Shown here one piece after another: positions 43,046-50,843 of a stretch of 64,000 nt of DNA. Made by a program: the position numbers and the translations under genes. The notes beneath the pieces are model-generated. The model ran no database searches. It saw only the letters and a program-made list of their open reading frames with translations, and had not been told where the DNA came from. Each line of letters begins with the position of its first letter. Position 1 is the stretch's first letter. This DNA is from CAIQQQ01 sp040399685 (lineage in GTDB: Bacteria; Pseudomonadota; Alphaproteobacteria; Acetobacterales; Acetobacteraceae): assembly GCA_040399685.1 (NCBI GenBank), contig JBBART010000012.1, positions 1 to 64,000 of the forward strand, given 5' to 3'.

Positions 43046-44314
43046 TTATGACGCGATCAGCTTCGGCCGGGTGGCGGCACCCCACACGATCCGGCCAGGT
43101 GTCTGGCACGTTGGGCACACCGGCAGCCAGTTCGCCTGCGGCGTGCCGCAACTCTCGCAGCGCCAGCCGGGGTCTGCCTCGGCGGTGGTCACCAGCCGCA
43201 ATGCGTAGCTGCGGGTCATCGGCACGCTGATCTCGCTCTGATCGGCGGCATCGATATCGGCGAACAGCCTCCAGAGCCGCTGCTGGTTCATCCCCGCGTC
43301 ACGTGCGGCCTCGGCATTGCGCCGCGCCTCGGCCACGTTGCCTGCCTCCAGGGCGAGACCGGCGAGCAGGAAAAGGCTCTCGGGATGGCCAGGGTTGCCC
43401 AGCGCTAGCTTGCCGCCCTCTTTCAGGCGCTGGGCCGGATCGGGGGTGTTGGCCAGGGCCAAAGCTGCCAGATCAGGATGCGGCGCCCGCTTCCACGCGT
43501 CTCGCAGCGTCGACTGGGCACGGGATTCACGGCCGGCTTCCCGCAGTTTGGTGGCATACACCAGCGCAGCCGGCACGAAATCTGGGCTGTCTTTCCAGGC
43601 CCGGCCGGCCATGCGAACGGCGCGGGACATATTCGGCTCAGACTGCGCAGCGGCCACGGCATAGGCAGCCGTGGGCGATTCCGGGGCGGCGAGGGCGAGA
43701 GCCTGCTGCCAGTTTCCGGTGCGTATCGCCAATTCGGACCGTTCGGTGCGCAACCAGTTGGTGCCGGGGCGCAACGCCTCGGCCCGACGCGCCAGCAGCG
43801 TCGCCTCGTCCCAATCCTTGCGCGCCATCGCCTGCCGGAACAGGCCGCGCAGGCCCAGGAACCCGGCATCTTCCCGATCGGACAACATGCGGAAAAGGAT
43901 GGCGGCTTCGTCGTCGTTTCCGCCCAGCCGTGCGGCTTCGGCGGCGTGCAGCAGGGTTTGGGGGGTGTCACCCAGCAGCTTGCGGGCGCGGGCGGCTTCC
44001 GCGCGGGCGGTGCCCTGCTCGCCGGATGCAAGCGCCACCAGTGTGCGCGTCACGGCCTCGTTGCCGGCGATGCGCCGACGACGGGCGCGAAAGCCGGACA
44101 GGCGCTGCGGCAGATGCAGGAATCCGGACAGTGTTTTCAGAACAAGGTGCAAGACCAGAACCACAACAACCAGCGCCACGAGGGCCACCGGCGTCGAGGT
44201 TTCGATCGTATATCCGGCGATGGTGGCGCCGACGGTGCCGGTCAGCCCGGCGAGCCACCAGGCGATCGCAATCGCGAGGGCGGCAGCGACAATGATGCCA
44301 ATGACGCGGCGCAT
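43046..44314 (-). CDS. HemY-like inner-membrane TPR protein
   Basis: A 422-residue protein of the HemY_N family (not the oxidase HemY). Two N-terminal membrane helices (VIGIIVAAALAIAIAWWLAG and PVALVALVVVVLVLHLVL) precede helical repeats (about residues 85-350) resembling TPRs. A C-terminal zinc ribbon is readable, CESCGTPQANWLPVCPTC (about 390-407), which would bind one Zn. It lies in the operon hemC-hemD-mitofilin-HemY on the minus strand. Its role in heme synthesis is unproven; a scaffold at the membrane is the usual suggestion. Confidence 0.85.
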   Translation of the reverse strand: MRRVIGIIVAAALAIAIAWWLAGLTGTVGATIAGYTIETSTPVALVALVVVVLVLHLVLKTLSGFLHLPQRLSGFRARRRRIAGNEAVTRTLVALASGEQGTARAEAARARKLLGDTPQTLLHAAEAARLGGNDDEAAILFRMLSDREDAGFLGLRGLFRQAMARKDWDEATLLARRAEALRPGTNWLRTERSELAIRTGNWQQALALAAPESPTAAYAVAAAQSEPNMSRAVRMAGRAWKDSPDFVPAALVYATKLREAGRESRAQSTLRDAWKRAPHPDLAALALANTPDPAQRLKEGGKLALGNPGHPESLFLLAGLALEAGNVAEARRNAEAARDAGMNQQRLWRLFADIDAADQSEISVPMTRSYALRLVTTAEADPGWRCESCGTPQANWLPVCPTCQTPGRIVWGAATRPKLIAS

Positions 44315-45474
44315 CAGGATTTCGCCGCCATGCTGGAAAGGGCGGCGCGGGCGTCAAGCAGGGCCTGCGCATCGCCAACCCAGGGCGCCATGGCGGCGCG
44401 CGCCGCGTCGTCCAGCGAGGCCAGGGTGGTGACGGCGCCGGCAAGATCACCGGCATCGAGCTTGGTGTGCGCTGCCGCGAGCGTGACGGCGGCGGGCGCG
44501 CCCACCAGCACCTTGTCGCCTTGCCGCACCGTGACAAGCTGCTGGGCGCGCATCCACATGCGCTCGGCGAAATCATGCCCCGCCGCGGAGGGACGGCTGG
44601 CGGCTTCGGCCTTGGTGGCAAAGCTGGCGAAAGACTGGCGCAAGGCCGGCTCGGTCGGCGGCGCCATTTGCGCGAAACGCGATAGCGCGGGGCTGGCGCC
44701 GGGAAGGTCGCCCAGTGGCTTGCCTGCCTCCAACGCCGTTGTGGCGGTCCGCAGGCGGGTGGCCTGTGCCATTTCCTGCTGCAGTTTGATGTCGAGCGAC
44801 GCCAGCCTGGCGTTGAGTTCGGCGCTTGCGCCGGCCATGGCGGCTTGAAAATCCTTGGCAACGTCTGGAATCACCGGCACCGGGCGCTGTTCAAGGCTGC
44901 CCAGGCGCGCTTCCAAATTCGTTGTGTCCTGCACGGGCCTGGCGGCAAGGGCGCGTAGACTGGCCTCAAGCGTCGCCATCCGCGTGGCATCGCCGCCGGT
45001 GGGGCGCTGTTCCAGAATGCTCACGCGCTGCTGGGCGGTCTTCAGCGCGTCTTCCAGGGCTGCGATCCGCGCCGTCGAACCGTCCGCTGCCGGGCGATCC
45101 TGCCAGACCCACGCCACGCCGCCTGCCAACAGCAGGGCCAGGGCACCGGTCACCCAAAGCGGCGTGCCGCCCTTGGCGGATGCTGCATCGGATGTCGGTC
45201 CCATAGCGCCAGAATTCTGGGGCGGGTGGAACAAGGCGGCATGGGATGTCGCGGTCATTTCTGGCTGCGAGGCCGGAATTTCAGGCTCAGGCTGCATGGG
45301 CTGCGGAAACTCCGGCGTGGGCTGCGGTGTGGTTGGCTCTTGTGGAACCGGGCGTTCCGGGGTTGATTTTTCCGGTGTCGGGGTCTCGGGCACGGGGCGC
45401 TCGGTGGGGTGTTCCACCCCGGCCTCCGGCACCGATTTCGGGGAGGCGGGAACGTTTGTGTGCATGTTTGTCAT
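44314..45474 (-). CDS. Mitofilin/Mic60-like membrane protein
   Basis: A 386-residue protein: a Pro/Glu-rich N-terminal region (residues 15-75), one membrane helix (PLWVTGALALLLAGGVAWVW), a coiled coil (ARIAALEDALKTAQQRVSILEQ and following), and a C-terminal helical domain. This layout is that of alphaproteobacterial Mic60 homologues, whose relatives shape cristae and intracytoplasmic membranes. The start at 45474 overlaps the end of hemD by 4 bp (ATGA), and its stop overlaps the HemY-like start by one base. In alphaproteobacteria mic60 sits in the hem operon as here. Confidence 0.82.
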   Translation of the reverse strand: MTNMHTNVPASPKSVPEAGVEHPTERPVPETPTPEKSTPERPVPQEPTTPQPTPEFPQPMQPEPEIPASQPEMTATSHAALFHPPQNSGAMGPTSDAASAKGGTPLWVTGALALLLAGGVAWVWQDRPAADGSTARIAALEDALKTAQQRVSILEQRPTGGDATRMATLEASLRALAARPVQDTTNLEARLGSLEQRPVPVIPDVAKDFQAAMAGASAELNARLASLDIKLQQEMAQATRLRTATTALEAGKPLGDLPGASPALSRFAQMAPPTEPALRQSFASFATKAEAASRPSAAGHDFAERMWMRAQQLVTVRQGDKVLVGAPAAVTLAAAHTKLDAGDLAGAVTTLASLDDAARAAMAPWVGDAQALLDARAALSSMAAKS

Positions 45475-46172
45475 GTCAGTAGGTCCACCAAATCGTTCTG
45501 GTTCGGATGGGATGCAACACGGATGCGCAGCCACGGCAAGAAGGCCAGCGCGTGTGCGGTTGGCTGTGATAGTGCAAGCGCCTGTATCCCTTCCAACCGG
45601 ATTTCCGTGTGAATAATAGACGCTGCAAAGGCTCTCGCGGTTGCAGCCGAGAAAAACAATGCATGCCGGATCGAAGCCCGGTCCAGCGCGCAAAGGGCTG
45701 ACGGCGGCAGGGTTCGTGCCGGTTTTGCGGCATAGGCCACGCGCCGGCGGACGCTGAATCCGCGCTGTCGCAGTGCGGCCGCCAAGGCCATTCCCTGGCC
45801 CGCGCCGCTTGCCAGCAACAACGGCCCGGCTTTCGGATCACAGCGCGTGGCCACCAGGGCGGCCAGGGAAGCAGCATCCCGTCCGGCACTGGCAACGGCG
45901 GTGAAACCATCCGCATGGGCGCGGCTGGCGGTGGCATCTCCGACCGCGAAAATGGCGGTGGCGCGGTCCATATGGGACAGCGCCGGCAGGGCGTTGGCGC
46001 TGGTGACGAGAACGGCCTGAACCGGAGGCATCGGCGCCCATACGGCGGCCTCGATCACCAGCATCGGCGCAAGCACCGGCGTGAAGCCCAGTGCCGCCAC
46101 GCGCAGCGCCGTCTCATGGGCCGCGGGTTCTGGTCGCGTGATCAAAACCCCGTTGGGCGTTGTGTCAGACAA
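45471..46172 (-). CDS. hemD: Uroporphyrinogen-III synthase
   Basis: HemD closes and inverts ring D to give uroporphyrinogen III. The family is poorly conserved; here VLITRPEPAAHETALRVAALGF opens the first domain, with VTSANALPAL and IFAVGDATA (about residues 60-85) as typical blocks and FFSAATARAF near the end. 233 residues is normal. The start is uncertain: TTG at 46172 overlaps the hemC stop by 8 bp and gives a normal N-terminus, while a GTG at 46217 would add 15 residues lying inside hemC. Confidence 0.85.
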   Translation of the reverse strand: MSDTTPNGVLITRPEPAAHETALRVAALGFTPVLAPMLVIEAAVWAPMPPVQAVLVTSANALPALSHMDRATAIFAVGDATASRAHADGFTAVASAGRDAASLAALVATRCDPKAGPLLLASGAGQGMALAAALRQRGFSVRRRVAYAAKPARTLPPSALCALDRASIRHALFFSAATARAFAASIIHTEIRLEGIQALALSQPTAHALAFLPWLRIRVASHPNQNDLVDLLT

Positions 46173-47178
46173 AGATATCCCGTGGGCTGTCCATGCGCAG
46201 ATGCGCGCCCAGTTCACGACCCATGCGCGCCGCGTCCGCCCGGTCGCCCGAGATTTCGCGACGGATCAGGAACGTGCCGTCTGGGCGGGCCACAAGCCCG
46301 GTCAGATGCAGCAGCCCATCCGCCAGAATACGGGCATGGCCGCCGATTGGCGTGCGACAGGAGCCGTCGAGTTCCGACAGCAACGCCCGCTCGGCAGTTG
46401 AAACGGAATGGGCGTCGGGGTCTTCGATGCCGCTCAGCATCTGGCGCAGTTCCACGTCGTCCGCCCGCACGGTGATGCCGACGATACCTTGGCAGGCCGC
46501 GGGCACCATGAAATCGGCATCCAGCACCAGGCTCGCATGCGCCGCCAGTCCCAGCCGCCGCAGGCCGGCGAGCGCCAGCAAGGTGGCGTCGAAATCACCG
46601 GCGTGCACCCGGTCAAGCCGGCGCTGCACGTTGCCGCGCAGCAACTGGAACGATAGATCCGGCCGGGCGTGCAGCATCTGCGCCTGCCGCCGCACCGAGG
46701 CGCTGCCGATCAGCGCGCCTTCTGGCAGGGCGGAATAGGGGTCGGTCGGGTCGATGGGGCCGTTTTGTGGGCCAAGAATCAGCGCATCCCGGCTGTCCTC
46801 GCGCCGCAGGGTGCAGGCCAGCACGATGCCATCCGGCAGTTCGGTTTCCAGATCCTTCAGGCTGTGGACCGCGAAATCCACCCGAAAATCCAGCAGCGCC
46901 TCGTGAATTTCCTTGGCAAACAGGCCTTTCCCGCCGATCTCGGCCAAGGCGCGGTCCTGCACGGCGTCGCCGGTGGTGCGGATGGCGTGTTCCTCGAACA
47001 CATCCATCCCGCGCAGAACGGGGCAGAAATGACGCAATGTGCCCAGGAAGTCCCGCGTCTGCACGAGCGCCAAGGGGGAGGCGCGGGTGCCCACGCGCAA
47101 AGGCAACGCACGTGCGTGCGATTTGCCGCGAGGGGTGGCGCGGGGCTGGGCTGCATCGCCAGGATGGGCATGTGTCAT
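46165..47178 (-). CDS. hemC: Hydroxymethylbilane synthase (porphobilinogen deaminase)
   Basis: HemC joins four porphobilinogens into hydroxymethylbilane. The 337-residue product has LRVGTRASPLALVQT (about residues 27-41), EIGGKGLFAKEIHEAL, HSLKDLETELP, IGSASVRRQAQ and the dipyrromethane-cofactor Cys in ELDGSCRTPIGG. The first ~25 residues (MTHAHPGDAAQPRATPRGK) are a non-conserved extension. It heads the hemC-hemD-mitofilin-HemY operon and is divergent from tsaD, as in many alphaproteobacteria. Confidence 0.95.
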   Translation of the reverse strand: MTHAHPGDAAQPRATPRGKSHARALPLRVGTRASPLALVQTRDFLGTLRHFCPVLRGMDVFEEHAIRTTGDAVQDRALAEIGGKGLFAKEIHEALLDFRVDFAVHSLKDLETELPDGIVLACTLRREDSRDALILGPQNGPIDPTDPYSALPEGALIGSASVRRQAQMLHARPDLSFQLLRGNVQRRLDRVHAGDFDATLLALAGLRRLGLAAHASLVLDADFMVPAACQGIVGITVRADDVELRQMLSGIEDPDAHSVSTAERALLSELDGSCRTPIGGHARILADGLLHLTGLVARPDGTFLIRREISGDRADAARMGRELGAHLRMDSPRDIFV

Positions 47179-47254
47179 CGGGCTGTCCTAAAACCACTGT
47201 CAGGCGAAGAAAAGCCGAAAGGAAAACCAACGCGTGCAAGGCAGCCAAGCAAGC

Positions 47255-48295
47255 ATGAGCCCCGTGCTGGGAATTGAAAGTTCCTGCGACGACACGGCAG
47301 CGGCCGTCCTGGCGCCGAATGGAGACATTTTGGCCGAAGCGGTGCTGTCGCAGGCCGATCACGCGGCCTTTGGCGGTGTTGTGCCCGAAATCGCCGCCCG
47401 TGCCCATCTCGCACATTTACCTGCCCTTGTGGCGCGGGTGATGCGGGAAACAGGCCTGGAATACCGCCAGCTTGGCGCCATCGCCGCCAGCAGTGGGCCG
47501 GGGCTGATTGGCGGGCTGATCGTGGGCTCCGGCTTTGCCAAGGGGGCCGCCATCGCCCATCGGCTGCCGTATATCGCCGTCAATCACCTTGAAGCTCATG
47601 CGCTGACGGCGCGGCTGCCGCTGCTGGGGTTGGGCGCTGAATTTCCGTATCTGTTGCTGCTCGTCTCCGGCGGGCATTGCCAGTGCGTGGCGGTCGAGGG
47701 CATCGGGCAGCATGTGCTGCTGGGCTCCACCATCGACGACGCCGCCGGCGAAGCGTTCGACAAGGTGGCGAAGGTGCTTGGCCTCGGCTGGCCCGGTGGC
47801 CCGGCGCTCGAGCTTCTGGCGCATGAGGGCGACCCGAAGGCGTATAAATTCCCCCGCCCGCTGATGAACCGCGCCGGGTGTGATTTCAGTTTCTCAGGCC
47901 TCAAAACGGCTGTGGCGCAGATGGTGGCTTCCAACCCGCCCGGCGCATTGCCGCGTGCCGTGGCCGCCGACATCGCTGCCAGCTTCCAGGCGGCGGTGGC
48001 CGCCGTGGTGGCCAACCGGGCGGCGCACGCCATGGCGATGTTCGCCGAGCGTCATCCGGCATCCAAGCTGCTGGTGGTGGCCGGCGGTGTCGCGGCCAAC
48101 GCCACCTTGCGCGCCGGGCTGCTGGATGCCTGCACCAAGGCGGGTTTCCGCTTTGCCGCCCCTCCTTTGAAATACTGCACCGACAACGCCGTGATGGTGG
48201 CCTGGGCCGGGCTGGAACGCCTGCGCCTGGGGTTGGTGGATGGCATGGACGTGGCCCCGCGCCCACGCTGGCCCCTTGCGGAGTTGAGCGCATGA
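47255..48295 (+). CDS. tsaD: tRNA N6-threonylcarbamoyladenosine transferase TsaD
   Basis: TsaD transfers the threonylcarbamoyl group to A37 of ANN-reading tRNAs, working with TsaB and TsaE. The 346-residue product has LGIESSCDDTAAAV (residues 5-18), the metal His pair in HLAHL and NHLEAHALTA, LVSGGHCQC, TIDDAAGEAFDKVAK, and the C-terminal GGVAANATLRAGL and CTDNAVMVAWAG. The start is ATG 47255; a GTG at 47234 opens the frame slightly earlier. The 76-bp gap to the divergent hemC holds both promoters. Confidence 0.96.
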   Translation: MSPVLGIESSCDDTAAAVLAPNGDILAEAVLSQADHAAFGGVVPEIAARAHLAHLPALVARVMRETGLEYRQLGAIAASSGPGLIGGLIVGSGFAKGAAIAHRLPYIAVNHLEAHALTARLPLLGLGAEFPYLLLLVSGGHCQCVAVEGIGQHVLLGSTIDDAAGEAFDKVAKVLGLGWPGGPALELLAHEGDPKAYKFPRPLMNRAGCDFSFSGLKTAVAQMVASNPPGALPRAVAADIAASFQAAVAAVVANRAAHAMAMFAERHPASKLLVVAGGVAANATLRAGLLDACTKAGFRFAAPPLKYCTDNAVMVAWAGLERLRLGLVDGMDVAPRPRWPLAELSA

Positions 48296-49107
48296 ATTAT
48301 CGCCACGCCTTCCATGCCGGCAATTTCGCCGACTGCATGAAGCATTCGCTGCTGGTCTGGCTGCAACAGGCACTGTCCCGCAAGCCGGCCGGGGTGTTCT
48401 TCCTCGACACCCATGCCGGTATCGGCCGCTACGACCTGTCCAGTCCCGAGGCCGAGCGCACCGGCGAGTGGCACCAGGGCATCGCCTTGCTCACCAACCC
48501 GCCGGAGCCGTTGGAAGATTACGTGGGGCTGGTCCGTGAACTGGGCCTGTATCCCGGCTCCCCCACGCTGATCCGCGCCCGGATGCGACCGCAGGACCGG
48601 ATGGCCTGTTGCGAATTGCACCCCGAGGACGCTGCCACGCTGAAACGCGCCTTCGGTCGCGATCCACACGTGGCGGTGCATCGGCGCGATGCGTGGGAGG
48701 CGCTCGCCGCCCTGCTGCCGCCCGCTGAAAAGCGGGCGCTGGTGTTGATCGACCCGCCCTTCGAAGCGCCGGACGAATTCGCCCGCCTGGCGGAAGGCCT
48801 GCGCATCGGCGTACAGCGCTTCCGCACCGGGGTTTTCGCGGCCTGGTATCCGGTGAAGCACCGCGCGCCACCGCGTGAATTCCACCTCGCTTTGCGCCAG
48901 AGCGGCATCCGCGACATTGTGGCGGTGGAACTCTGGCTGCGTGCGCCGTTGGATGCGTCGCGCCTTAATGGCTGCGGCCTGGTGATCATCAACCCGCCTT
49001 TCGGCTTCGAGGCGGCGGCGGAGGAAATTCTGGAGGCGCTGCTGGAGCGTCTGGCCACCGACGAAGAAGGCGCGGGCTTCTCGGTGGAGCGGATCAGCGA
49101 TGAATAG
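48292..49107 (+). CDS. rlmJ: 23S rRNA (adenine(2030)-N6)-methyltransferase
   Basis: RlmJ methylates A2030 of 23S rRNA. The 271-residue product opens MNYRHAFHAGNFADCMKH (family hallmark), has FLDTHAGIGRYDL as the SAM-binding loop (about residues 37-49), and the catalytic DPPF motif in LVLIDPPFEAPDEF (about 150-163). The late NPPFGF resembles a second loop. It sits between tsaD and gpsA with 4- and 8-bp overlaps, an insertion into the common tsaD-gpsA pair. Confidence 0.9.
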   Translation: MNYRHAFHAGNFADCMKHSLLVWLQQALSRKPAGVFFLDTHAGIGRYDLSSPEAERTGEWHQGIALLTNPPEPLEDYVGLVRELGLYPGSPTLIRARMRPQDRMACCELHPEDAATLKRAFGRDPHVAVHRRDAWEALAALLPPAEKRALVLIDPPFEAPDEFARLAEGLRIGVQRFRTGVFAAWYPVKHRAPPREFHLALRQSGIRDIVAVELWLRAPLDASRLNGCGLVIINPPFGFEAAAEEILEALLERLATDEEGAGFSVERISDE

Positions 49108-50062
49108 CATTGCCGTTATCGGTGCGGGCGCGTGGGGCACGGCATTGGCCATCACCGCCGCCCGCGCCGGTCAAAGTGTGAGCCTGTGGGCGCGCAATCC
49201 CGAGCAAGTCGCCGAAATCGCCGCAACCCGCCGCAACCGGCGGCTTCCCGGCTTCATCCTTCCCGACGACATCACCGTCACCTCCACCCTTCAACCCGCC
49301 GCCATCACGCTGTTGGCGGTGCCGTTGCAGCATTTGCGGCAGATGGCCGGGGCGCTGCCGGAGCAGGGGCTGTTCGTGGTGTGCGCCAAGGGCGTGGAGC
49401 GTGGCACGCATCTGTTGCCGTTGGAAATCCTCGCCGAGGCGCAAAGCCAGTGGCGCACCGCCGTGCTGACCGGCCCCAATTTCGCCCATGAGGTCGCCGC
49501 CGGCCTGCCCGCCGCCGCCGTGGTGGCAGCACAGGATGCGACTGTCCGGCAGAACGTGATCAACGCCCTCGCCACCCCCGATTTTCGTCTCTACGGCAAC
49601 GACGACCCGATCGGCGCGCAGGTGGGTGGTGCTGCCAAGAACGTCATCGCCATCGCCGCCGGTGCCGCGATCGGCGCCGGTCTTGGCGAGAACGCCCGCG
49701 CCGCGCTGATCACCCGTGGCCTGGCGGAACTTACCCGCATGGCGCTGGCGCTCGGCGGTCGACCCGCCACCATCTCCGGATTGTCCGGTATCGGCGACCT
49801 GCTGCTGACCTGCACCGGCGCCAGCAGCCGCAACTACAGCCTCGGCATGGCACTTGGGCAGGGCCAGTCCATCGAAGCCGCGCTCGGCCGCACTGATGCG
49901 GTGGCCGAAGGTGTCGCCACCGCGCCGGCCCTGGTGGCACGCGCCGCCCAGCTTGGCGTGTCGTTGCCCATCTGTGCGGCGGTGGCCAGCGTGGTGACTG
50001 GCGCCGGCACGCTGTCGGACGAAATCGGCGCGCTGCTGGCCCGGCCGCTGCGGGACGAGTGA
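49100..50062 (+). CDS. gpsA: NAD(P)-dependent glycerol-3-phosphate dehydrogenase
   Basis: GpsA reduces dihydroxyacetone phosphate to sn-glycerol 3-phosphate for phospholipid synthesis. The 320-residue product has the dinucleotide fold IAVIGAGAWGTALA (residues 4-17), the NFAHEVAAG block (GPNFAHEV), the catalytic Lys in GGAAKNVIAIAAG and NARAALITRGLAE, and SGLSGIGDLLLTCT. It is translationally coupled to rlmJ. A Ugp-like importer elsewhere in the window could supply the same metabolite. Confidence 0.95.
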   Translation: MNSIAVIGAGAWGTALAITAARAGQSVSLWARNPEQVAEIAATRRNRRLPGFILPDDITVTSTLQPAAITLLAVPLQHLRQMAGALPEQGLFVVCAKGVERGTHLLPLEILAEAQSQWRTAVLTGPNFAHEVAAGLPAAAVVAAQDATVRQNVINALATPDFRLYGNDDPIGAQVGGAAKNVIAIAAGAAIGAGLGENARAALITRGLAELTRMALALGGRPATISGLSGIGDLLLTCTGASSRNYSLGMALGQGQSIEAALGRTDAVAEGVATAPALVARAAQLGVSLPICAAVASVVTGAGTLSDEIGALLARPLRDE

Positions 50063-50089
50063 TCATCCCGCACTTCATGCGTGCGGCGA

Positions 50090-50119
50090 TTAAATGAACA
50101 TAAATATTCGTCCATTTAA
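50090..50119. promoter_or_regulatory. Inverted repeat upstream of the repeat-protein gene
   Basis: TTAAATG (50090-50096) and CATTTAA (50113-50119) in an AT-rich patch about 155 bp ahead of the exported repeat protein. The size and spacing suit an operator or promoter element, but no regulator can be named. Nothing else is visible in 50063-50267. Confidence 0.35.
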
Positions 50120-50273
50120 ACGTTTGGAACATGAGTATCATGGCGACGTTGCACGTTCCGGTTGGGCAGCGGTCGGAGCATGTTCCGCATCGAAGAAGAG
50201 ACCAACCATCACTTCTTAGAAACTCACCCAGGGCAACGCGCTTGTCGCGCCCCCTACGAACCGGAGAATGACG

Positions 50274-50724
50274 ATGAAAAAGATCCTTCTTGCATCCGTT
50301 GCCGCCCTTGGCCTCTTGACGGTTGGCGCCACCTTCGGCGCTATCAACCCGGCGGCGCGCAGCGTGCTGAACCTTGCGCAGTCAACGCCTGCAACCGTGG
50401 TGGCCGGCAATGACAGCGCCCGTTACGACGCCACGCAGCNNNNNNNNNNNNNNNNNNNNNNNNNNNNNNNNNNNNNNNNNNNNNNNNNNNNNNNNNNNNN
50501 NNNNNNNNNNNNNNNNNNNNNNNNNNNNNNNNNNNNNNNGCTACGCCGGCAATGACAGCGCCCGTTACGACGCCACGCAGCGCTACGCCGGCAATGACAG
50601 CGCCCGTTACGACGCCACGCAGCGCTACGCCGGCAACGACAGCACCCGCTACGATGCCAACCAGCGCTTCGCTGGCGACAACTCGGGTCGTTACGACGCT
50701 TCCAAGCGCTTCCCGAACGCATAA
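50274..50724 (+). CDS. Exported 14-residue-repeat protein, interrupted by an assembly gap
   Basis: A signal-peptide start MKKILLASVAALGLLTVGATFG is followed by repeats of consensus YAGNDSARYDATQR. One copy is seen before a run of 100 N and four after it, the last ones diverging (YAGNDSTRYDANQR, FAGDNSGRYDASKR), then FPNA and stop. Reading frames on the two sides differ by the N length, but because 100 N is a standard placeholder, joining the flanks directly (CAG-C + GC-TAC) keeps one frame. The real repeat number is unknown. GGAG 7 bp before ATG 50274 supports the start. The repeats are rich in Asn, Asp, Tyr, Arg and Gln with no Cys; function is unknown. Confidence 0.7.
50404..50710 (+). repeat. 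42-bp tandem repeat array containing a 100-N gap (50440-50539)
   Basis: The unit CGCTACGCCGGCAATGACAG... is 42 bp, exactly 14 codons. One unit precedes the gap and about four follow, the first two identical. An assembly gap of exactly 100 N inside near-identical repeats indicates a repeat array that short reads could not span. Confidence 0.9.
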
Positions 50725-50843
50725 CGCGCACATCTGATCGCGCCCGTTGGCGCATCAAGACGCGGCATGAAGGCCGGCAATCGATCCCCATGGGATTGGT
50801 CGCCGGCCTTCCGCGTCTGCGGGCAATGCTCTACAGCACGCCC

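Noticed and set aside
43046..44314. Protoporphyrinogen oxidase HemY
   Set aside because: No FAD-binding motif; it is a two-helix, TPR-like protein of the HemY_N family, and oxidase activity is covered by hemJ.
50404..50710. CRISPR array
   Set aside because: The repeats are contiguous 42-bp coding units without unique spacers and keep one reading frame.
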